From NCBI GenBank assembly GCA_903835685.1, contig CAILNX010000017.1, positions 1 through 64,000 on the forward strand: a stretch of DNA of 64,000 nucleotides, read 5' to 3'. The DNA is from an uncultured delta proteobacterium (GTDB taxonomy: Bacteria > Desulfobacterota > Desulfovibrionia > Desulfovibrionales > Desulfovibrionaceae). Below are positions 26,778-40,091 of this stretch, piece by piece (the stretch's first letter is position 1; each line of letters begins with the position of its first letter). The notes beneath the pieces are model-generated. The model was not told the origin of the DNA. It ran no database searches and saw only the letters and a program-made list of their open reading frames with translations. A program made the position numbers and the translations under genes.

Positions 26778-28202
26778 ATGTTCAGAGTGCATGCGCTCAT
26801 CCCGGAACTGTTCCAGTTCACCGTGATCCTGGTGCTTTTCATCCAGAGCCTGGGCAGCCGGGAATGGAAACCCCTGGTGGAGAAATGGCTGCCCGTGGCT
26901 GCCGGGCTCGGCGTGGCCGTGGCCCTGGCCTCCATGGGCGTGCGCGGGGAGTTCTTCTACGCCGCCTACAAGGTGGACGCCCTGTCCCAGTTCTTCAAGC
27001 TGGCCGTGGCCGGGGGCTTTCTCATCACCGTGCTGAACGCCACCCGCCAGCCCACCCTGGAAGACGACAAGCGCACGGACTATTTCCTGTTCCTGGCCTT
27101 GTCCGCCTGGGGGCTCATGCTCCTGGCCTCCAGCGTGGAGCTCATCACCATCTATCTGGCCCTGGAAGTGTCCTCCTACAGCCTCTACGCCCTGATCCCC
27201 CTGCGGGCCAAGGACCGCCAGGCGGCCGAGGCCGGGGTCAAGTACATCCTCTTTGGCGCGGCGGCCACGGCCCTGGCCCTGTACGGCCTGTCCTACGTCC
27301 TGGCCGCGCACCAGACCACCTACCTTGCGGAACTCATGCACAAGTCCTGGGCCTTTGCCGACGCGCCCATGGCCGTGGTGGGCCTCTCCCTGTTCCTGCT
27401 CGGGTTCTTCTTCAAGCTGGCCCTGTTCCCCTTCCATTTCTGGGCCCCGGACGTGTACCAGGGCACGAGCAACGAGACAGCGGCCTATGCGGCCACCCTG
27501 CCCAAGCTGGGCGCGGCCGTGGTGCTCATCCGGCTGTGCGCGTTCTTAAAGCCCGAGCTGGAGATCACCATGATCCTGGCCGTGCTGGGCGCGGCCTCCA
27601 TGACCTTCGCCAACCTGGCCGCCTTGGCCCAGAAGGACGTCAAGCGCATCCTGGGCTATTCCTCGGTGTCCCACGCGGGCTACATCATGGTCGGCCTGGT
27701 GGCCTGCAACGCCAAGGGCTTGGGTGCGGCGGCCTTCTACAGCATGGCTTACGTGTTTATGAATTTGGCCTGCTTCTGGGTGGTCTGCCGGACCTCCACG
27801 GACGGCCGGAACCTGACCCTGGACGATTTGAACGGCCTGCACCGCCGGGCTCCGGCCCTGGCCTTTGTGCTGGCCGTGGGGGCCTTCGCCCTGGTGGGCC
27901 TGCCGCCCATGGCCGGGTTCATGGGCAAGCTCTTCCTGCTCACTGCGGCCTGGAATCAGGGCTACAACTGGCTCATCATCGTGGCTGCGGTGAACACGGC
28001 CATCTCCATCTATTACTATCTGTCCCTGGTCCGCCACGCCTACACGGCCGAGGAGGTGGTGGAGAATCCGGTCGTGCCGGACACCTCCCACTTCAGTTGG
28101 TTCTGGGGCTGCGCCATCGCGGCCGTGGTCCTGCTCATGGGCGTGGTTCCCAGCACCCTGTTCCGGGCGGGCATCGCGGCCGGGGAAAGCCTGCTCAAGT
28201 AG
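26778..28202 (+). CDS. nuoN: Complex I subunit N
   Basis: Third canonical pumping subunit, 474 residues, about 14 helices. Conserved Glu in YLALEVSSYSLYALIP and Lys in FFFKLALFPFHFWAPDVYQG are present. It lies 94 bp after nuoM, a gap in which no gene is seen, and is the last gene before a strong terminator, so the operon ends here without nuoE, nuoF or nuoG. Confidence 0.95.
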   Translation: MFRVHALIPELFQFTVILVLFIQSLGSREWKPLVEKWLPVAAGLGVAVALASMGVRGEFFYAAYKVDALSQFFKLAVAGGFLITVLNATRQPTLEDDKRTDYFLFLALSAWGLMLLASSVELITIYLALEVSSYSLYALIPLRAKDRQAAEAGVKYILFGAAATALALYGLSYVLAAHQTTYLAELMHKSWAFADAPMAVVGLSLFLLGFFFKLALFPFHFWAPDVYQGTSNETAAYAATLPKLGAAVVLIRLCAFLKPELEITMILAVLGAASMTFANLAALAQKDVKRILGYSSVSHAGYIMVGLVACNAKGLGAAAFYSMAYVFMNLACFWVVCRTSTDGRNLTLDDLNGLHRRAPALAFVLAVGAFALVGLPPMAGFMGKLFLLTAAWNQGYNWLIIVAAVNTAISIYYYLSLVRHAYTAEEVVENPVVPDTSHFSWFWGCAIAAVVLLMGVVPSTLFRAGIAAGESLLK

Positions 28203-28225
28203 CTTCGCCCCTTCATTGCCAAGAG

Positions 28226-28260
28226 AAAGGCTCCCGGGCGCTGCTCGGGAGCCTTTTTTT
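28226..28260 (+). terminator. nuo operon terminator
   Basis: A stem of AAAGGCTCCCG with CGGGAGCCTTT around a 9-base loop, followed by seven T residues, begins 24 bases after the nuoN stop. Confidence 0.88.
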
Positions 28261-28321
28261 GCGGGCTGCGTCTTGATGGTAGGGCAGGGAAAGGGGCTTA
28301 AAAGGCGTCGGCCGGGCTGGG

Positions 28322-31014
28322 TCAGGCCGCCGGGTTCATGGCCACCATGCGCTTGAGCGCCGCAGCCATGGCCTGGTGCTCAAAGGGCTGGGGCAGGACC
28401 TCGGTGATCCCGGCCTGCTGGTAGTGGCGCAGCTCCCCCTCGTGGGTCAAGGGCGGGGAAAGGGCCAGGACCGGCAGACCGCTGGCCTCGGGCGCGATCT
28501 GCCCGAGGCGCAGGCGGCGGACCAGATTCAGGGCCAGGTCGTGGTCCGTCTCCACGGACAGAAGCAGGGCCTGGAAGGTTTCGCGGCCCAGCTTGTCCTC
28601 GGCGGCCTGGATGGAGTCCACGGCCACCACGGCCAGCCCCTGATTCTGGAGGACCCAGGCCGTGTAGGCCAGATGGGCCTGGTCGCTGTCCACGTAGAGG
28701 ATGGAGGCCTCGGGCTTGGCCCCGGGGGGCGATCCCTCAACTCGGCCCTCGGCCTGGCCGACAGGCGGCTCATTGAGCGCGGTCAGCCGGATCGTGAAGT
28801 AGAAGATGCTGCCCCGTCCCGGCGTACTCTCCACCCAGATGCTGCCGCCCATTTTCTCCACGAGCTGCTTGCAGATGGCCAGGCCCAGGCCCGTGCCCCC
28901 ATATTTTTTGGTCATCAGGTCTTCAGCCAGGGTGAATCCCTCGAAAATGGCCGCCTGTTTGTCCAAGGGGACCCCGATGCCCGTGTCCTTCACGGCGAAA
29001 AGCAAGGTCACGCCGAGGCTGCCTTCCCCTTCGGCAGGGGTGGGCAAGAACCCGGGGGCCGGGCCTATGGACAGGCGCACCGAGCCCTCGGGGGTGAATT
29101 TCAAGGCGTTTTTGAGGATGTTCACCAAAATCTGCACCAGGCGGCTCTCGTCGCCCAGGACCATGTCCGGCACGGTCTCGTCCATGTGGGCCTGAAAGCT
29201 CAAATTGCGCCAGCGGGCCTGCTCCTCAATGGTCCGGGTCAGGGAGCCAATGAGGCTGCGCAGGCTGAAAGCCGAGAAATGGAGTTGCAACCGCCCGGTT
29301 TCGATGCTGGAAAGATCCAGAAGATCATTGATGATGTTCAGCAGGTTGCGCGAGGACTGGAGGAGAAGCTCAAGGAATTCCTTCTGCTCGGCCGTGACCT
29401 GGCCGTCCAGGAGCAACTGGGCCATGCCGATGATCCCGTTCAAGGGCGTGCGCAGTTCATGGCTCATGTTGTGCAGGAATTTGGTCTTGGCCTGGTTGGC
29501 CTCTTCCGCGATCAGCTTGGCCTGGCGCAGGTCCCGCTCGGCCTGGCGGCGTTCGGTAATGTCCCTAGAAAAACTGGCCAGTTGCACCACCTGGCCCTGG
29601 GCGCCCTTGATGGGGAAGAGGCGCAGCCGGTACAGGCGGCCATCGCGCTCCTCGTCCAGGAAATTGGCGGTTTTCGTATCCACCACGTTGCGGATGTGGC
29701 GCATGCGGTTCTGGCCAGGTCCAGGGGCAAAAGATCGTGCAGGCGCAGGCCCTGGATGGCCTGGGGAGTGGTGTTGCGGCGGATGGCGCAGGGTTCGTTG
29801 GCGGCCATGACCCGACCCTGGGTGTCCAGGAGCATGACCGAATCCGTGGTGGCGTTGAACAGGGCCCGGATGCGTTCCTCGCTCTGCCGGAGCGTTTCGG
29901 TGAATTTCTTCTGTTCGTTTTCTCGGGCCAGCATGGCGTCGACCATGGTGTCGAAGGTCTCGGCCAGTTCGCCGAATTCTCCCCAGGTGTAGTCCAGTCC
30001 GGTGCGCGCGCTCAAATCACCCTGGCGGATGCGCCGGGCCGTGCGCAAAAAGGTGTCCTTGGAGCGAAGGATGAGTCGGTCCCCGAAAAGGCGGGCGGCC
30101 AGAAGGGTGAGGACCGCGATCAGACCCAGGGCGCTGACGTTGCGCATGAATATGAAGCGGGATTCCGAAAGGGCCGTCTCTTCGGGAAACCCCACCCGGA
30201 CAAAGAGCCGGTCGGCCTGGGACCCCAGGCGCAGCCGTTTCAAGGCGTAGAGGCGGGGAACCTGGTCCAGGCCCACGCCCCGGCTCACGCCGTCATCCCG
30301 GCCCGCGGTCAGGCCCTGAAGAACCTCGGTCTGTTCCGCAGGAAGGCTCTTGTCCCAGGCCAGGTCCAGCCTGGGATGGCGGAAGAGGAAGCGGCCCTCC
30401 TGGTCGCAGATGGCGAAACTGGCCTTGTCCGGGAGGTTGGCGCGCATGAAGGCGCGGGCTGCCGCCTCCAGGTCGAACTCCAGGCAGACATGGCCCACCA
30501 GGCCCGTGGCCCCCAGCACGGGATGGGAAAAGATGATCTTGGGAGAGCCCTGGGGCGTTGCGGGTTCGACAAAGAAGAGCGCGAAGTTCGTGGTCTGCAA
30601 CAGGTTCATGGCCCAGGGAGCGGGAAGGCCGTTGTTCTCGGCCAGGGGGACGACCCAGGCCCTGGGTCGGGACTCCTGGTCCAGGAGGATGATGTTGGTG
30701 TAGTCGGGATTGTGGCTCAAGAGCTGGGAAAAAAGGTTCTGACTGGCTGCAAAGTCCCCGGCGACCACCGTGGGAAGCAGGGCCAGGGTCTCCAGGAGCT
30801 GATGGGCCCGGCGGGAGATGTCTTCGTGCACCAGGGCCAGGAGACCGGCGGCCCGCTGGGCGTCCTCGTAGGCGTCCTTCTCGGCCCGGCGTAACTCTTC
30901 CATGCCGCTGAAAAGGGCCAGGCCCAGGCCAGGGACCAGGGCCAGGAGCACCAGCAGGATAAGCAGAAGCCTCAAGTTGTGGAGGCTGAATCGGCCGATT
31001 ACGCTCTTGATCAT
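28322..31014 (-). pseudogene. Frameshifted membrane hybrid sensor kinase (Cache-HAMP-PAS-HisKA-REC)
   Basis: One kinase gene appears split by a single-base loss. The first frame (31014 down to about 29712) encodes a membrane helix (about 13-35), a periplasmic Cache-like sensor region, a second helix near residue 295, HAMP and the first half of a PAS domain. Reading continues in another frame from about 29711 with the rest of PAS, HisKA ([11 protein letters not shown]), HATPase ([12 protein letters not shown]) and a receiver. Adding one G in the GG at 29713-29714 would restore [13 protein letters not shown] across the junction. The receiver is itself degenerate: the Asp position reads LLLSVETD and the conserved Lys is Gln (LPQPF). 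Either a true pseudogene, a programmed event or a sequencing error; both halves are otherwise free of damage, which favours a recent change or error. Confidence 0.8.
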
Positions 31015-31038
31015 GCGTGGCGCCTGAGGAGGGTTGGG

Positions 31039-33126
31039 TTAGGCATCGGGCGCAACCGAGGTAAAATGAGCCCGGACGAGTTCCTCGGCGGCCTCGACCG
31101 TCATGGGTTTGGAGAACAGGAAGCCCTGGCCGTATTCGCAATTGAGGCTGGTCAGGGTTTCGAGCTGGTCCCTGGTCTCGATGCCTTCGGCCACCACGTC
31201 CAGGCCCAGGTTGTGGGCCAGGTTCACGATGGTTTTGACAATGACCAGGTTCTCGTACTTGTCCATGTCCATGACAAAGCCCCGGTCCACCTTCAAGGTG
31301 TTGATGGGGAAGCGCTGGAGGTAACTCAAGGAGGAATATCCGGTGCCGAAGTCGTCGATGCTCACGGTCATTCCGAGCTCCCGCAAGCCCCGCAGCTTGG
31401 TGACCACGGATTCCGGGTTGTCCATGACCATGGTCTCGGTGATTTCGAGTTTCAGCCGCCAGGGGTCCACCCCGGTTTCGGTCAGCAGCCGGGCCATGCG
31501 TTTGATGAAATCAGGCTGGGAGAACTGCTTGGCCGAGAGGTTCACGGCCATGGTCATGGGCGCGCCGCCCACCAGGGTTTTCTGCCAGCGGGCCATGGTC
31601 TGGCAGGATTCGTGGAGCACCCAGTTGCCGATCTGGAGGATGAGCCCGGTCTGCTCGGCAATGGGAATGAATTCCCCGGGCGGGACCAGAAAATTGGAGG
31701 AGCTGCGCCAACGCACCAGGGACTCGAATCCGGCCAGCTTGCTCGTGCGCAGGTCAAAGATGGGCTGGAGGTGGATCTCGAATTCTTTTTTCTGCACGGC
31801 CTGGTGCAAATGGCTGTCCACGTCCCAGGCCCGCCGAATCTTTTTCAGCATGGGCCATTTGAAGACCTTGAACCGGCTCCCGCCCAAACTTTTGGCGTAG
31901 TTCATGGCGATGGTGGCGTTCTGGAGCAGCTCCTCGGAGCGGTCGTAATCCGCCGGGCCGAGCACGATGCCGATGCTGAACGTCAGGAAAATGCGCTGGC
32001 CGTCGATCATCAAGGGGGCCTTGAATCCTTCCAGGATGCGCCGGGACACGTGGATGGCCTCGGCCGGGGCCTTGATCTCCTCCAGCAGGATGGCGAACTC
32101 GTCCCCGCCCATGCGGGCCACGGTGTCCACGCTGCGGGCGTGGCGCTTGAGTTCCACGCTGACCATCTGCAGGAGCTTGTCCCCGGCCAGATGGCCCAGG
32201 CTGTCGTTGACCATCTTGAAGCGGTCGATGTCCAAAAACAGCACGGCGTAGAGGTAGTTGGTGCGGCGCTTGGCCCGCTCCAGGGCCTGGAGGATGCGGT
32301 CCAGGCACAGGGCCCGGTTGGGCAGGGTGGTCAGGGCGTCGTGAAAGGTGCGGTGCTGGAGGGTCTCCTCGGTCTTTTTCTGCTGGGTGACATCCTCGAA
32401 AACCGCTGCCACCTGGCCCTTGCGCGGGCTGTAGGCGGCCACGTGGAAGAATTTCTTCAAGTCCCCGGAGTAGTTCTCGAAGCGCACGGATTTCTGGGTC
32501 TGGGCCACCTCGCCGAAGATGTCCACCCAGAAGGGTTCGAGGTTGGGCAGACACTCCTTGACCCGTTTGCCCACCAGTTCCTGGCGGCTTTTTCCGGTCA
32601 TCTTTTCAAAGGCGGGGTTCACTTGCAGAAAAAGATAGTCGCAGGGCTGGCCGGACTCGTCCAGGATGATCTCGTGCAGGGCGAAGCCGTTGAGCATTTC
32701 GTCAAAGAGCTGCCGGAACTGGCGTTCGCTGTTGCGCAAGGTCCGCTCGGCCTTGTGCTTGTACAGGGCCATCTCGATGGTGGTGTACAGCGGGCGCTCG
32801 TCCACGGGCTTTAAGATGTAGCCGAAGGGCGAGGACTCCTTGGCCCGTTCCAGCACGGCGTTGTCCGTGTTGCCGGTCAGGTAGACCACGGGGATGTCGA
32901 AATTGGCCTGGATGATGCTCGCGGTCTCGATGCCGTCGCGTACCCCGGCCAGCATGATGTCCATGAGCACCAGATCCGGGGCTTCGGCCTCCACCAGGGC
33001 CAGGGCCGTGGTGGCGTTGGTGGCCAGGCGCAGATCCGCATAGCCCAGCCCCTGCAGGACGCGTCGCAAGTCCATGCTGACCAGGGGCTCGTCCTCGACG
33101 ATGAGAATACGGGTCGCGGGCGGCAT
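31039..33126 (-). CDS. REC-PAS-GGDEF-EAL cyclic di-GMP protein
   Basis: A 695-residue soluble response regulator. Order: receiver (1-125; acidic pair EDE, Asp in LVLMDIMLAGVRDG, Lys in ILKPVD), PAS (about 135-255), GGDEF (about 265-425, intact RMGGDEFAIL) and EAL (about 440-690). The EAL signature reads FESLVRW, keeping the catalytic Glu and the Leu-x-Arg; NLSAKQF, EITET, DDFGTGYSSL, KVDRGFV and EGIET are all present. Both diguanylate cyclase and phosphodiesterase activity are possible. It lies 24 bp upstream of the frameshifted kinase on the same strand, so that kinase may be its partner. Confidence 0.93.
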   Translation of the reverse strand: MPPATRILIVEDEPLVSMDLRRVLQGLGYADLRLATNATTALALVEAEAPDLVLMDIMLAGVRDGIETASIIQANFDIPVVYLTGNTDNAVLERAKESSPFGYILKPVDERPLYTTIEMALYKHKAERTLRNSERQFRQLFDEMLNGFALHEIILDESGQPCDYLFLQVNPAFEKMTGKSRQELVGKRVKECLPNLEPFWVDIFGEVAQTQKSVRFENYSGDLKKFFHVAAYSPRKGQVAAVFEDVTQQKKTEETLQHRTFHDALTTLPNRALCLDRILQALERAKRRTNYLYAVLFLDIDRFKMVNDSLGHLAGDKLLQMVSVELKRHARSVDTVARMGGDEFAILLEEIKAPAEAIHVSRRILEGFKAPLMIDGQRIFLTFSIGIVLGPADYDRSEELLQNATIAMNYAKSLGGSRFKVFKWPMLKKIRRAWDVDSHLHQAVQKKEFEIHLQPIFDLRTSKLAGFESLVRWRSSSNFLVPPGEFIPIAEQTGLILQIGNWVLHESCQTMARWQKTLVGGAPMTMAVNLSAKQFSQPDFIKRMARLLTETGVDPWRLKLEITETMVMDNPESVVTKLRGLRELGMTVSIDDFGTGYSSLSYLQRFPINTLKVDRGFVMDMDKYENLVIVKTIVNLAHNLGLDVVAEGIETRDQLETLTSLNCEYGQGFLFSKPMTVEAAEELVRAHFTSVAPDA

Positions 33127-33184
33127 CAGCGGTCTATTTCCCGGGTAGGGGTCAGGGGCCGGTCAGAGGGCGTCGAGGGCCTGG

Positions 33185-35047
33185 TCATGCCTGGGGGTCC
33201 ATCGCATCGATTCCGTCCGGTTCCAGGGCGGCTCCGGGCAGGGCTCTCATCCCGCCACGGTTCGGAGCCGAGCGCCCCATCTTGAAGAAGGACATGATCC
33301 GGATCAGCTCCGCGGATTGGGAGGTCAGCTCCTGGGTGGTGGCGGCCAGTTCTTCCGAGGCCGAGGCGTTTTCCTGGATGGTCTTGTCCAACTGCTGCAC
33401 GGCCTTGTTGATCTGTTCCGCGCCCACGTTCTGTTCGTTGCACGAGGCGGAGATTTCCTGGACCAGGTCAGCGGTCTTTTTGATGTCCGGCACCAGCTTT
33501 AAGAGCATGGCCCCGGCCCGCTCGGCCACGGCCACGCTGCGGCTGGAAAGCGCCCCGATCTCCCCGGCCGCGGTCCCGCTGCGTTCGGCCAGCTTGCGCA
33601 CCTCGGCGGCCACCACGGCAAAGCCCTTGCCGTGCTCTCCGGCCCGGGCGGCCTCGATGGCCGCGTTCAAGGCCAAGAGATTGGTCTGGCGGGCGATTTC
33701 CTCCACGATGCCGATCTTGCTGGCGATCTCGCGCATGACCTGCACGGTCTCGGTCACGGCCTCTCCGCTGGCGGCAGCCTCCTGGGCCGCGGCCAGGGCG
33801 ATCTTCTCGGTCTCCTGGGCGTTGTGGGCGTTGTGGCGGATGTTGCCGGACATCTCCTCCACCGAGGAAGAGACCTGGGACACGGACGCGGCCTGGGCGC
33901 TGTTGCCGCTGGACAGGGAATCAGCGGCCTGGGAGATGGTGGCCGCCTCGTGGGCCACGGTGTCCGCGCCAATGCGTACGCTTAAGACCACTTCCCGCAG
34001 GCGTTCGGCCATGCGCTGCATGGCCTGGGCCATGCGGCCCATTTCGTCGTTGCCCTCCAGGCGGAAATCGTCGTCCAGACGCCCCTCGGCCACGCGCTGG
34101 GAAAAGATCATGCCGGCCCGCACCGGCCCGACAATGGCCCGGGTGATGGACCAGGCGATGAAGAGCCCCAGGAGCAGGCCAAGCCCGGTGCTGGCCAGCA
34201 TCCAGGCGCGCACCGAGGTCTTCTGGTCGGCCATCTTCTGCCTTTGGTCCGAGGTGAGCTGGTCGCACACGGCATGCACGGCCCGGGCTCCGGCCACCAT
34301 TTCCTTGTCCGCATTGATCTGGGCCTGGGCCAGGGACCAGATGGCCTTGGCGTTGTCCCCGGCCACGGAGAAAAAGGTCTTGAGCCCGGCCGCCGCGGTC
34401 TTGCCCTGGGCCGAGAGGGATTCCAACCGCCCGAGGCTGGCCGTGACCGGGCCGCCCGCCGCTTGCCAGGCCTCCCAGGCCTTTTCGTCCTTGTCCTGGC
34501 CGAGGCGGGCCAAGGCCCCGCGCATCTTCAGGTATCCGGGCAGGATTTCCCGGCGGAAGAGGGCCGATTCAGCTTCGGCGGCCTGGCCCAGGTCTTCGGC
34601 CATGGCCGTGTTCAGGCGGGAGAATTCAGTGTCCAGGCCGAGAGTTACGGCCAGGCGCTGCTTGAACTGACCTTCCAGCTCCACAAAGCCCAAAAAGGCC
34701 TGGTGGTATTTTTCCAGGCCCTTGACCAGTTCGTCCATCTGCTTGCGGTTGGCCGGGTCAATGAACTGGCCTTTCAAGTTCGCGGCGCGCTGGGCGGATT
34801 CCTTGACGATGGCCGTGACCTTGTCCACGTAGCTGGCTTCGCCCCGGATGATGAAATTCTTCTCGTGCCGACGGGCTTCCAGCATGTCCTTTTCCAGGGC
34901 GGCCACGGCCTGGAGTTTCTCCGTGCGTTCTCCCAGCCGGGAGAGCCCCTCGACGCCGAGTCCAGCGGCCACCATGGACAGAAGAAGGACCAGGCCGAAG
35001 CCCATCCCCAGCTTGACGCCGAGTCCTGCATTCTTCCAGACAGTCAT
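33185..35047 (-). CDS. Methyl-accepting chemotaxis protein
   Basis: A 620-residue chemoreceptor. An N-terminal helix (about 12-32) and a second helix (about 300-325) bracket a periplasmic all-helical sensor region of about 265 residues, similar in size to a double four-helix (HBM-type) domain; HEKNFIIRG near residue 60 is typical of that class. HAMP follows, then the signalling domain with the conserved hairpin tip [20 protein letters not shown]. The start at MTVWKNAGL was chosen because the longer frame has no matching N-terminus; its ribosome site is weak. The ligand is unknown. Confidence 0.92.
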   Translation of the reverse strand: MTVWKNAGLGVKLGMGFGLVLLLSMVAAGLGVEGLSRLGERTEKLQAVAALEKDMLEARRHEKNFIIRGEASYVDKVTAIVKESAQRAANLKGQFIDPANRKQMDELVKGLEKYHQAFLGFVELEGQFKQRLAVTLGLDTEFSRLNTAMAEDLGQAAEAESALFRREILPGYLKMRGALARLGQDKDEKAWEAWQAAGGPVTASLGRLESLSAQGKTAAAGLKTFFSVAGDNAKAIWSLAQAQINADKEMVAGARAVHAVCDQLTSDQRQKMADQKTSVRAWMLASTGLGLLLGLFIAWSITRAIVGPVRAGMIFSQRVAEGRLDDDFRLEGNDEMGRMAQAMQRMAERLREVVLSVRIGADTVAHEAATISQAADSLSSGNSAQAASVSQVSSSVEEMSGNIRHNAHNAQETEKIALAAAQEAAASGEAVTETVQVMREIASKIGIVEEIARQTNLLALNAAIEAARAGEHGKGFAVVAAEVRKLAERSGTAAGEIGALSSRSVAVAERAGAMLLKLVPDIKKTADLVQEISASCNEQNVGAEQINKAVQQLDKTIQENASASEELAATTQELTSQSAELIRIMSFFKMGRSAPNRGGMRALPGAALEPDGIDAMDPQA

Positions 35048-35209
35048 GGCCGGATCACCATCCCAACAACCACGGGGTTGGACAATAATTGATCTCCAAC
35101 GCGTACAGAATTTCGTCCTGTTCCACAAGAGAGCGATTGCTCACTCAGGCCAGATAAGGTCATATTTTTCGCCGGGTCCAGGGCGGCGGCCCGGAGAACG
35201 GCAGATCGG

Positions 35210-35809
35210 TCAGCGGATTTTCGCCAGCACCTTGCGCACATATTCCCTGGTTTCGGCAAAAGGCGGAATTCCGTTGTACCTGGTCACGTTTTCCGGCCCG
35301 GAATTGTAAGCGGCCAGGGCCAGCTCCACGTTGCCGAAACGGTCCAACTGTTCCCGCAAATAGCGCACCCCAGCCTCGATGTTCGACCCGGGATCAAAAG
35401 GCTGGGAAAGGCCCAGGTCGCGCTGGGTCCCGGGCATGATCTGCATGAGGCCCTGGGCTCCGGCCGGGGACACGGCATTGGGGTTGAAGTCCGACTCCAC
35501 CTCGATGACCGCGCGCACCAGTTTTTCCTCCAGGCCGTGCTTGGCGCTGTACTGGCTGATGAGCTGCTGGACCGCCGGGGTCTGGAGCTGCTGCCGGGTG
35601 ATGCCCCGAAAGAAGATGAAGCGCTGCCTGGGCTGATAGGCCCCGGCCTGTTTCAGGACCAGGGAGGGGGCCTCGGACTCGCCGTACAGCCAGATGGGGT
35701 CGTCGTGGCGGGGTCTGGGCTCGGCGGCCTGCCCGAATCCTGGAAACAGGAGCAGGGGCAGCAGGGCGAGGATCGCCGCAGCAGGTCTTGACCAGGCCAT
35801 GGAAAACAT
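35210..35809 (-). CDS. Secreted lytic transglycosylase, SLT domain
   Basis: A peptidoglycan lytic transglycosylase of 199 residues. A signal peptide covers residues 1-28 (ending GFGQAAE). The SLT domain (about 80-195) has catalytic Glu105 in VIEVESDFNPNAVSP, GAQGLMQIMPGT and ALAAYNSGPENV. It is a minimal Slt/MltC-type enzyme with no accessory domain. Start at MFSMAWS; an internal ATG three codons later is possible. Confidence 0.9.
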   Translation of the reverse strand: MFSMAWSRPAAAILALLPLLLFPGFGQAAEPRPRHDDPIWLYGESEAPSLVLKQAGAYQPRQRFIFFRGITRQQLQTPAVQQLISQYSAKHGLEEKLVRAVIEVESDFNPNAVSPAGAQGLMQIMPGTQRDLGLSQPFDPGSNIEAGVRYLREQLDRFGNVELALAAYNSGPENVTRYNGIPPFAETREYVRKVLAKIR

Positions 35810-35977
35810 GCGGACGCCTTGTTGGTATGGACGAATATGATGCACGACTGTCTGCCGAGTACCCAACTCGTCAAGAAAAATCCACGAATTTATGCCCCTG
35901 AGCGGCCAAATTTCCGCTCAGGGCTTGCTTTTCCTTCCTCGCTGTGGTCCCAGGCTAAAAAAACACAGGGAGAACCC

Positions 35978-36493
35978 ATGTTCAAGCTCGATCTGAACAC
36001 CTTCACCCGGGAGCAACTCCTGGACTATGTCCAGTCCGTTTTGTGGCAGTTCCGCCTGACCGACGCCTTCTGGTTCATCAAGACCGAGGGCCGTTTCGGG
36101 ATCGGGGCGGCCGAGGCCGTGAACGAAGAGGTCTGGACCAAGATCGGCGAACTGGGCGCCCGGGACATCCTGGCCCGGTTCGGGCCTTTCGAGCCCGGGG
36201 TCCGGGGGGTCTGGCGGGCCTATGCCCATTTCCCCTGGAGCCTCATGGTGGACTACGAGGTCGAGGAGGAGGCCGACGGCTCCCTTCTGGTCCAGGTCCG
36301 CTCCTGCCCGCCCCAGGAGGGACGCAAACGCCACGGCCAGGGCGAGTATGTCTGCAAGCACATGCACGGCGAGGAATTCCGCGCCTTTGCCCGGGTCATT
36401 GACCCCCGGGTGCGGGTGGACTGCCTGTTCGCCCCGCCGGACGAGCACCCGGCCGACTGCTTCTGCCGCTGGCGTTTCCACCTGGCGGAATGA
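35978..36493 (+). CDS. Uncharacterised protein with C-terminal cysteine pair
   Basis: A 171-residue soluble protein of unknown function. It begins MFKLDLNTFTREQLLDY and has an AFWFIKTEGRFG segment and several Cys residues: SCPPQEG, YVCKHMHGEEF and a terminal DCFCRWRF, which could bind a metal. It resembles, from memory, small Desulfovibrio proteins of the DUF6125 type, which I cannot confirm. GGGAG precedes the ATG; a longer frame upstream lacks such a site. It is single, followed after 122 bp by the MASE3 kinase. Confidence 0.7.
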   Translation: MFKLDLNTFTREQLLDYVQSVLWQFRLTDAFWFIKTEGRFGIGAAEAVNEEVWTKIGELGARDILARFGPFEPGVRGVWRAYAHFPWSLMVDYEVEEEADGSLLVQVRSCPPQEGRKRHGQGEYVCKHMHGEEFRAFARVIDPRVRVDCLFAPPDEHPADCFCRWRFHLAE

Positions 36494-36615
36494 GGGGTCC
36501 GAACCGGGGGCGCGAGTGACTTATCGCTTTTATATCCTTGAGTTGACAGAGGCCCTGGGGTATCAGAGGGGAGCCGTGAGTCGCTGGCGTGGGCTGCCTT
36601 CAGATGGGGTGAACG

Positions 36616-40087
<3,472 letters not shown>

Positions 40088-40091
<4 letters not shown>

